A DNA stretch of 64,000 nucleotides from contig DATGZN010000109.1 of NCBI GenBank assembly GCA_035297145.1, positions 1 to 64,000 of the forward strand, in the 5' to 3' direction. This document shows positions 59,571 through 64,000 of this stretch, piece by piece; position 1 is the stretch's first letter; every line of letters begins with the position of its first letter. The translations under genes were made by a program, and so were the position numbers. The notes beneath the pieces were generated by a model, which was not told the origin of the DNA, searched no databases, and worked only from the letters and a program-made list of their open reading frames with translations. This stretch comes from QHXW01 sp035297145 (GTDB lineage: Bacteria > Acidobacteriota > Terriglobia > Bryobacterales > Bryobacteraceae).

Positions 59571-60622
59571 CTCAAGCGCTCCGCAAGCTCGATGGCCGCG
59601 CTCATCAGGCCGCGCACGCGCAGATGAAAGTCGCGGAAGCGCTCATCGCGGGTCTGGCCCCGGTAGTAGCGGAAATAAATCTGCTGGAGAATCACCCCCA
59701 GTTTGAAGAGGCCGAACACCTCGTAGTAGCCGAGACTGGAAACATCGCACGCGGTCTTTTCGGCATAGCGGCGCACCAGCTCCGCGCGCGTGAGCCATCC
59801 TGACTGGGCCGTGATGCTGCTCATAGCGCCACCGCGCATGGCGGGATCGCCGGCTTCGGTCCAGTAACAGAGCGTGCAACCAAGATCGACGAGCGGATCA
59901 CCTACCGTCGCCATCTCCCAATCGAGCACCGCCTCGACGCGGCCGGGGTCGTCGGCATCCAGCATGATGTTGTCGAGCTTGAAATCATTGTGAACGAGGG
60001 TGGGCTGCGGTGACTCGGGAAGCCGGCCGGCGAGCCAGCCGGTCAACCGGTCCATACCGGGGGTCTCTTCGGTCTTCGCGCGCTCCCAGCGCTCGGTCCA
60101 GCCGCGCACTTGCCGGTCGAGGAAGCCTTCGGGACGTCCGAGCGCGCTGAGCCCGTGGCGCTCGATATCGATGGAATGCAGTTGCGCCAGGCAGTCGATG
60201 AAGCCTTCACTGACTTTGCGAGGAAGTTCAAAATCGCCTGCAAATTCCGCGGGAATGTCGCGGCGAAGCACCACCCCATGCCGGCGCTCCATCAGGAAGA
60301 ACGTGACTCCGATGACCGACGGGTCTTCACAGAGCAGGAAAACCTTCGGCGCCGGAGGAAACAACGGGTGCACGGCCTCCAGCACGCGGAATTCCCGGGC
60401 CATATCATGCGCCTTGGGCGCTACAGGGCCGAGAGGAGGCCGCCGGAGCACATACTCGCGATCCCCGGCGCGGATCAGATAAGTCAGGTTCGAATGGCCT
60501 CCGGGAAACTGCTCAATGGCAATACCACCCTCCGCACCTTCTACTTTGCCCCTCAAATGATCAGCGAGCGAGCGCGCATCGATCTCCTCGCCGGCGCGGA
60601 TGGGGGCGACTTCGGGAAACAT
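59567..60622 (-). CDS. ACAD10/11-type phosphotransferase (APH kinase fold)
   Basis: 351 residues from ATG 60622 (MFPEVAPIRAGEE); the frame is open 36 codons upstream, but that part is repeat-derived. Kinase features: HSNLTYLIRAGDREYVLRRPPLG (ATP lysine region), the Brenner motif LVHNDFKLDNIMLD, and LDWEMATVGDPLVDLGCTLCYW with the metal Asp. This form is that of the N-terminal kinases of ACAD10/ACAD11 and of LvaA-like bacterial enzymes that phosphorylate hydroxyacyl-CoAs. It is first of a minus-strand group with histidine phosphatase and MaoC dehydratase. Confidence 0.88.
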   Translation of the reverse strand: MFPEVAPIRAGEEIDARSLADHLRGKVEGAEGGIAIEQFPGGHSNLTYLIRAGDREYVLRRPPLGPVAPKAHDMAREFRVLEAVHPLFPPAPKVFLLCEDPSVIGVTFFLMERRHGVVLRRDIPAEFAGDFELPRKVSEGFIDCLAQLHSIDIERHGLSALGRPEGFLDRQVRGWTERWERAKTEETPGMDRLTGWLAGRLPESPQPTLVHNDFKLDNIMLDADDPGRVEAVLDWEMATVGDPLVDLGCTLCYWTEAGDPAMRGGAMSSITAQSGWLTRAELVRRYAEKTACDVSSLGYYEVFGLFKLGVILQQIYFRYYRGQTRDERFRDFHLRVRGLMSAAIELAERLS

Positions 60623-60646
60623 CAGAAGTCGAGGGTAGCAGAAAAC

Positions 60647-60673
60647 CCACCGCAGAGGCGCAAAGACGCAGAG
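60647..60673. repeat. REP-like half element
   Basis: CCACCGCAGAGGCGCAAAGACGCAGAG-type repeat (27 bases, core CGCAGAGGCGCAAAGACGCA), related to the CGCAGAGACGCCGAG core at 18095-18165. It stands just upstream of the kinase gene start and adds a misleading open leader to it. Confidence 0.65.
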
Positions 60674-60761
60674 AAAGCCAGGCTCAGTCAGCGACTGCAC
60701 AGCGCAGGCATCGTACTGAGCCGCGCGCAAAGCAAGCGGTCTGGGTTGAAGGGGCTCTTTG

Positions 60762-60989
60762 TCAGCGGTTCCGGCGGTTTACGGATTTGTCTGGCAGTTT
60801 TCTGCGACGATTCACCAGGTAGGAATCGTTCGCGGGGATCGGATGTGAAGGAGATCCAGGCCCCCCGCGAAAATTCCGGAAATTGGCAAGCTCCTCGCAG
60901 AGCCTCGTGTAAACGTCTCGCCAATCTTTTCCGGCGAAAAGAAGTACTGCCACACCGAATATCAACAGTAATTCCGGCAACGGTACCAC
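60762..60989 (-). CDS. TatA-like small membrane protein
   Basis: 75 residues from GTG 60989 (an earlier GTG at 61025 is in frame). It starts VPLPELLLIFGVAVLLFAGKDWRD, a single helix and hinge very close to the TatA/TatE pattern PELLLIFGVALLLFG, then an amphipathic segment (VYTRLCEELANFRNF) and a basic tail. Instead of the usual GPKKLPE hinge it has AGKDWRD, so it is a variant. TatA forms the pore of the twin-arginine export system. Four twin-arginine substrates occur in this window or just reach into it. No tatC gene is adjacent. Moderate confidence only. Confidence 0.5.
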   Translation of the reverse strand: MVPLPELLLIFGVAVLLFAGKDWRDVYTRLCEELANFRNFRGGPGSPSHPIPANDSYLVNRRRKLPDKSVNRRNR

Positions 60990-61053
60990 GGCGACGATTC
61001 TAACATCTGTGCGTGTGAGGCGCACCGCGGCGCTTTGCTAGATTGATAAGGAT

Positions 61054-62757
61054 ATGCGAGTGCTGCTATTCACAATGTGTGCTGGCGTGTTGTGGGGTGC
61101 GCCGAAGGTGGGACAGGCGGATTTCAATAAGCTGGTCGATCACTATTTTGACGAATACTATCGCTACAATCCGTCGAAGGCCACGACGGACGGCTTCCAT
61201 CAGTATGATGCGCAACTCGAAGACTATTCGCTGGCCGCTATTGCGGCTGAAACGCGTTCGTTAGAGCAGGCTCTAACCGAGTTCGAACGGTTCCCGGCGG
61301 AGGGACTTTCGGCCGAGAACGCCGCGGATCGCGAGATGGTGATCTACAAAATCCGGTCGCGGCTGCTTGACCTCGAGAAGATCCGGTTGTGGGAAAAGAA
61401 TCCTGACAAGTATTCGAGCGACCTCGCCTCGAGCGCCTTCGGGATCATGAGCCGTAACTTTGCGCCACCGGAGGGGCGGCTGAAATCGCTGATCGCGCGC
61501 GAGAAGCAGATGCCGAACGCGCTCCTACAAGGCCGCCGCAACTTGCGCAATCCACCGCGCGTTTATACCGATGTGGCCCTGGAGCAGTTGCCCGGGATCA
61601 TCGGTTTCTTCAAAAACGACGTGCCGGCGGCGTTTCACACGGTGACCGATCGAACGCTGCTGAATGAGTTCCACGCGAGCAACCAAGCGGTGATCGACGC
61701 TTTGGGTGAGTATCAAAGGTTCGTGAAGGAGACGCTGCTGCCCCATTCCAAGGGTGATTTTCGCATCGGAGCCGAGAACTACAGCAACAAGCTCCTGTAC
61801 GACGAGATGGTCGACACGCCGCTCGACAAGGTGCTCGAGATCGGCTATCGGAACCTGCGCCAGAACCAGCAGGCATTTCGTGATACGGCCGCGAAGATCG
61901 ATCCGAAGCGCACGCCGCAGCAGATCAGCGAAGAACTCGAAAAGGATCATCCGCCCGCCGGAGCTTTGCTACAGACGTTTCGCGATGTGCTGGGCGGCCT
62001 GCGCCAGTTTATCGTCAGCCACAACATTGTGACGCTTCCAACGCTCGATCCGCCGATCGTGGAAGAGACTCCTCCCTTCATGCGCGCCCTGAGCACCGCC
62101 TCCCTGGATCCGCCCGGGCCTTATGAGCGAGTGGCTAAAGAAGCGTTTTTTAACGCGACCCTGCCGGAGCCTGACTGGACGAAGGAGAAGGCAGAAGATT
62201 ACTTGCAGGCTTTCCATCGCGGAACCATCATCAGCACCGCCGTGCACGAAGTCTATCCGGGGCACTACGTGCAGTTTCTGTGGATGAAGAAGGCGCCGTC
62301 CAAGGTGCGCAAATTGATTGATGCGAACAGCAACGCCGAGGGATGGGCGCACTATACAGAGCAGATGATGCTCGACGAAGGCTACGGGAACGGCGATCTC
62401 AAGTTGCGGCTAGGCCAGTTACAGGACGCGCTGCTGCGGAACGCGCGCTACATTGTCGGGATCGAGATGCACACCGGCCGGATGAGCATCGACCAGGCCG
62501 TTGAGTTCTTTGTCAAGGAAGGGTATCAAAAGCATGCTATCGGTGAAGAAGAGGCCAAGCGTGGCGGGTCGGACCCGACGTATCTTTACTACACCCTCGG
62601 CAAACTGGAGATCCTGAAGCTCCGCGAGGATTACCGGAAGCTGCGCGGCGCCCAGTTCAGCCTGCTCGAGTTCCACGACAAGTTTCTCGCGCAAGGATGC
62701 CCGCCCATCAAGATTGTTCGGCGCGCCATGCTGGGCAACGACAGTCCCGTGCTGTGA
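61054..62757 (+). CDS. DUF885-family exported metallopeptidase-like protein
   Basis: 567 residues. A signal (VLLFTMCAGVLWGAPK) precedes a long helical body (DUF885). The metal-binding motif is STAVHEVYPGHYVQFLWM (HEVYPGH), followed by NAEGWAHYTEQMMLDEGYG, where the glutamate acts as third ligand. DUF885 proteins resemble dipeptidyl carboxypeptidase-type gluzincins, with unknown substrates; they are numerous in acidobacteria. The helix-rich middle has LDLEKIRLWEKNPDKYSS and ARGTIISTAVHE-type blocks. It starts at ATG 61054, with AAGGAT just before. The HAD gene overlaps its end by four bases. Confidence 0.9.
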   Translation: MRVLLFTMCAGVLWGAPKVGQADFNKLVDHYFDEYYRYNPSKATTDGFHQYDAQLEDYSLAAIAAETRSLEQALTEFERFPAEGLSAENAADREMVIYKIRSRLLDLEKIRLWEKNPDKYSSDLASSAFGIMSRNFAPPEGRLKSLIAREKQMPNALLQGRRNLRNPPRVYTDVALEQLPGIIGFFKNDVPAAFHTVTDRTLLNEFHASNQAVIDALGEYQRFVKETLLPHSKGDFRIGAENYSNKLLYDEMVDTPLDKVLEIGYRNLRQNQQAFRDTAAKIDPKRTPQQISEELEKDHPPAGALLQTFRDVLGGLRQFIVSHNIVTLPTLDPPIVEETPPFMRALSTASLDPPGPYERVAKEAFFNATLPEPDWTKEKAEDYLQAFHRGTIISTAVHEVYPGHYVQFLWMKKAPSKVRKLIDANSNAEGWAHYTEQMMLDEGYGNGDLKLRLGQLQDALLRNARYIVGIEMHTGRMSIDQAVEFFVKEGYQKHAIGEEEAKRGGSDPTYLYYTLGKLEILKLREDYRKLRGAQFSLLEFHDKFLAQGCPPIKIVRRAMLGNDSPVL

Positions 62758-63386
62758 TTCCACGCTTCCCGGTCTATCTCTTCGATATCGATGGCACGCT
62801 GCTCGATTCGGCGCCCGATATCTGCGGAGCGCAAAGGGAGGTGCTCGCGGCCGCCGGGTCTTCGCCTGCCAGCTTCGAGTTCCTCAGAGGGTATGTCGGA
62901 TTGGAATTGCGGACGGTGTTTCGTGCGATGATTCCGGATCTCAGCGACCTTGAGTTAGAGAAGCTCAGTGCGGAGTATACCCTCAACTATCGCGGCAGGA
63001 AGCACGCGGGTACGCGTCCGTATCCAGGTGTGCCGGAGGCGCTGGCTGCGCTAGGCGGAAGGAAATCGACGGCGACGACGAAAAGCACAGCGGGTACGAA
63101 ATTGGTGCTGGAGCACTTCGGATTGTTGCCATACTTCGACCACGTGCAAGGCAGCGACGGGATGCGCTGCAAGCCCGCGCCCGACGTGGTCTTGGCGGCG
63201 ATGGCCGGGCTGGGCGCGAAGGCGGAGGATTGTCTTCTGGTCGGTGATTCGCCGGCCGACATGGAAGCCGGCCGGTCGGCGGGAGTCAAAATCTGCGCTG
63301 TGACCTATGGCTACGGCGATCCGGGCGAACTGGCCAAATGGCAGCCGGACTACCGGGTTTCGGACCTGCGCGAATTGGTGGCATGA
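62754..63386 (+). CDS. HAD-superfamily phosphatase (phosphoglycolate phosphatase-like)
   Basis: 210 residues from GTG 62754, overlapping the DUF885 stop (GTGA). Motif I is VYLFDIDGTLLDSAPDICGAQ, with the two catalytic aspartates. The lysine motif appears as KSTATTKSTAGTK and RCKPAPDVVL, and motif III is LLVGDSPADMEAGRSAGVKICAVTYGYG. A cap inserts between motif I and the lysine, as in Gph. It is likely to dephosphorylate phosphoglycolate or another small phosphate ester. An earlier ATG in frame would overlap further and is not used. Confidence 0.88.
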   Translation: MIPRFPVYLFDIDGTLLDSAPDICGAQREVLAAAGSSPASFEFLRGYVGLELRTVFRAMIPDLSDLELEKLSAEYTLNYRGRKHAGTRPYPGVPEALAALGGRKSTATTKSTAGTKLVLEHFGLLPYFDHVQGSDGMRCKPAPDVVLAAMAGLGAKAEDCLLVGDSPADMEAGRSAGVKICAVTYGYGDPGELAKWQPDYRVSDLRELVA

Positions 63387-63420
63387 TGGTTCTCTAACCG
63401 CCACGCAAGGAGAAAGAGAT

Positions 63421-64000
63421 ATGGCAGAAGGCTTTCCGCGCCGCGATTTTCTGAAGACGTCGGCGGCGGCCGCATTGAGCGCACCCGCTGTTTTGCGGGC
63501 TCAAAACGCCAACAGCAAGCTGAATATCGGCTGGATCGGCGTGGGCACGCGCGGCTACGCCGGCCTCGACTGGCTGCACAAAGCCGTGCCCGATGGCGTG
63601 GCCGTGACGGCTATTTGCGACACTTACACCGGCCATCTGGCGCGCGCCAAAGATCGCATTCAAACCATCTACGGCATCACGCCGAAGACTTACAACGATT
63701 ATCGCGATCTGCTGGCCGATAAATCCATCGACGCCGTATTCATCATGACGCCCGAGCACCTGCACCACGACATGACCATCGCCGCTCTTCGCGCCGGCAA
63801 GAATGTCTACATCGAAAAGCCACTCGCGCACACGATTGAAGAGGGATTCGACATCGTCAACGAATGGAAGAAGTCAGGTAAGGTCGTGCAGGTGGGAACG
63901 CAGAACCGCAGCTCGTCGCTGTACAAGAAAGCCAAAGAGATGGTGGAACAAGGGCAGATCGGCGACATCCATTACGTGCGCGCGTTCTGGTACCGCAACT
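63421..64000 (+). CDS. exported Gfo/Idh/MocA-family oxidoreductase (5' part)
   Basis: Only the first 193 residues are in the window; the gene runs past the right edge. A twin-arginine signal (RRDFLKTSAAAALSAPAVLRAQ) precedes LNIGWIGVGTRGYAGLDWL (NAD(P) site), IMTPEHLHHDMTIAALRAGKNVYIEKPLAHTIEEG (cited as VYIEKPLAHTIEEG, with its lysine), and KVVQVGTQNRSSSL. AAGGAG lies eight bases before the ATG. Relative to the family member at 18177 it has a different N-domain, so the two are not recent duplicates. It is likely a periplasmic sugar oxidoreductase. Confidence 0.9.
   Translation, partial: MAEGFPRRDFLKTSAAAALSAPAVLRAQNANSKLNIGWIGVGTRGYAGLDWLHKAVPDGVAVTAICDTYTGHLARAKDRIQTIYGITPKTYNDYRDLLADKSIDAVFIMTPEHLHHDMTIAALRAGKNVYIEKPLAHTIEEGFDIVNEWKKSGKVVQVGTQNRSSSLYKKAKEMVEQGQIGDIHYVRAFWYRN

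Noticed and set aside
60623..60730. A 36-codon leader of the APH-type kinase
   Set aside because: It is the translation of a REP-like repeat region; the ATG at 60622 gives the normal family start.
1..64000. CRISPR arrays, rRNA genes, prophage and insertion-sequence transposases
   Set aside because: I saw no array of spaced direct repeats, no rRNA, and no transposase or phage structural gene in the window.

Overview
The window is high-GC bacterial chromosome, almost wall to wall with genes. Gene content points to an acidobacterium of the Bryobacterales/Solibacteraceae type. This placement is an inference from family content, not a database match. The signs are twin-arginine-exported Gfo/Idh/MocA oxidoreductases, a PQQ-type quinoprotein and multihaem cytochromes, a PadR regulator paired with a small membrane protein carrying an REEVLGDLHERY-like prefix, a GH127-type secreted glycosidase, DUF885 and creatininase proteins, and several families of small inverted repeats.

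Layout. 1-1900 looks like the distal end of an integrated element: a quinone oxidoreductase and a UBP zinc-finger protein, ending at a 3' fragment of tRNA-Leu(UAA) that resembles an attachment-site scar. 1960-2900 holds a small ORF and a Phd/VapC toxin-antitoxin pair with its operator. 3.1-9.2 kb: ankyrin protein, catalase-like haem protein, exported GH127 enzyme, PadR/membrane-protein pair. 9.3-15.6 kb: glycosyltransferase, glyA, a LamG gene remnant, creatininase, citrate synthase and an envelope chaperone. 15.8-19.5 kb: a minus-strand redox operon (Gfo/Idh/MocA, PQQ dehydrogenase, pentahaem cytochrome c). 19.5-24.4 kb: lepA, enoyl-CoA hydratase, ribH, nusB, lysA. 24.4-30.4 kb: two cytochromes c, a very unusual 982-residue decarboxylase-TPR-ATP-grasp fusion, and a secreted YXWV-type protein ending in a clear terminator. 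30.4-38.3 kb: a second toxin-antitoxin pair, a metal-binding secreted protein, SDR, tartrate/malate-type dehydrogenase, alpha/beta hydrolase, GNAT, a DapA-like protein lacking its Schiff-base lysine, prmA and an amidase. 38.5-51.5 kb: membrane metallopeptidase, GH88 hydrolase, VIT1/CCC1 protein, glycosyltransferase, two-component system, acyltransferase, LolA-like protein, dual-specificity phosphatase, FAH-family hydrolase, homoserine dehydrogenase and a DUF1223 protein. 51.7-64 kb: alaS-ypdA, small zinc protein, MFS transporter with acyl-CoA synthetase, MaoC dehydratase, histidine phosphatase, ACAD10/11-type kinase, TatA-like protein, DUF885 peptidase, HAD phosphatase, and the start of another exported Gfo/Idh/MocA oxidoreductase.

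How the genes fit together. Housekeeping blocks (lepA, ribH-nusB-lysA, alaS, glyA, gltA, hom, prmA) alternate with catabolic and envelope functions suited to plant-derived polymers and acyl substrates. The two most interesting pieces are the tripartite fusion at 26431-29379, which joins an amine-making PLP domain to an ATP-grasp ligase-like domain, and the acyl-CoA ligase/MaoC/phosphatase/kinase group at 57-60.6 kb, which could be a phosphorylation-dependent route for hydroxy-acids. REP-like repeats sit in many gene borders, and one of them supplies the N-terminus and signal-peptide region of the PQQ dehydrogenase.
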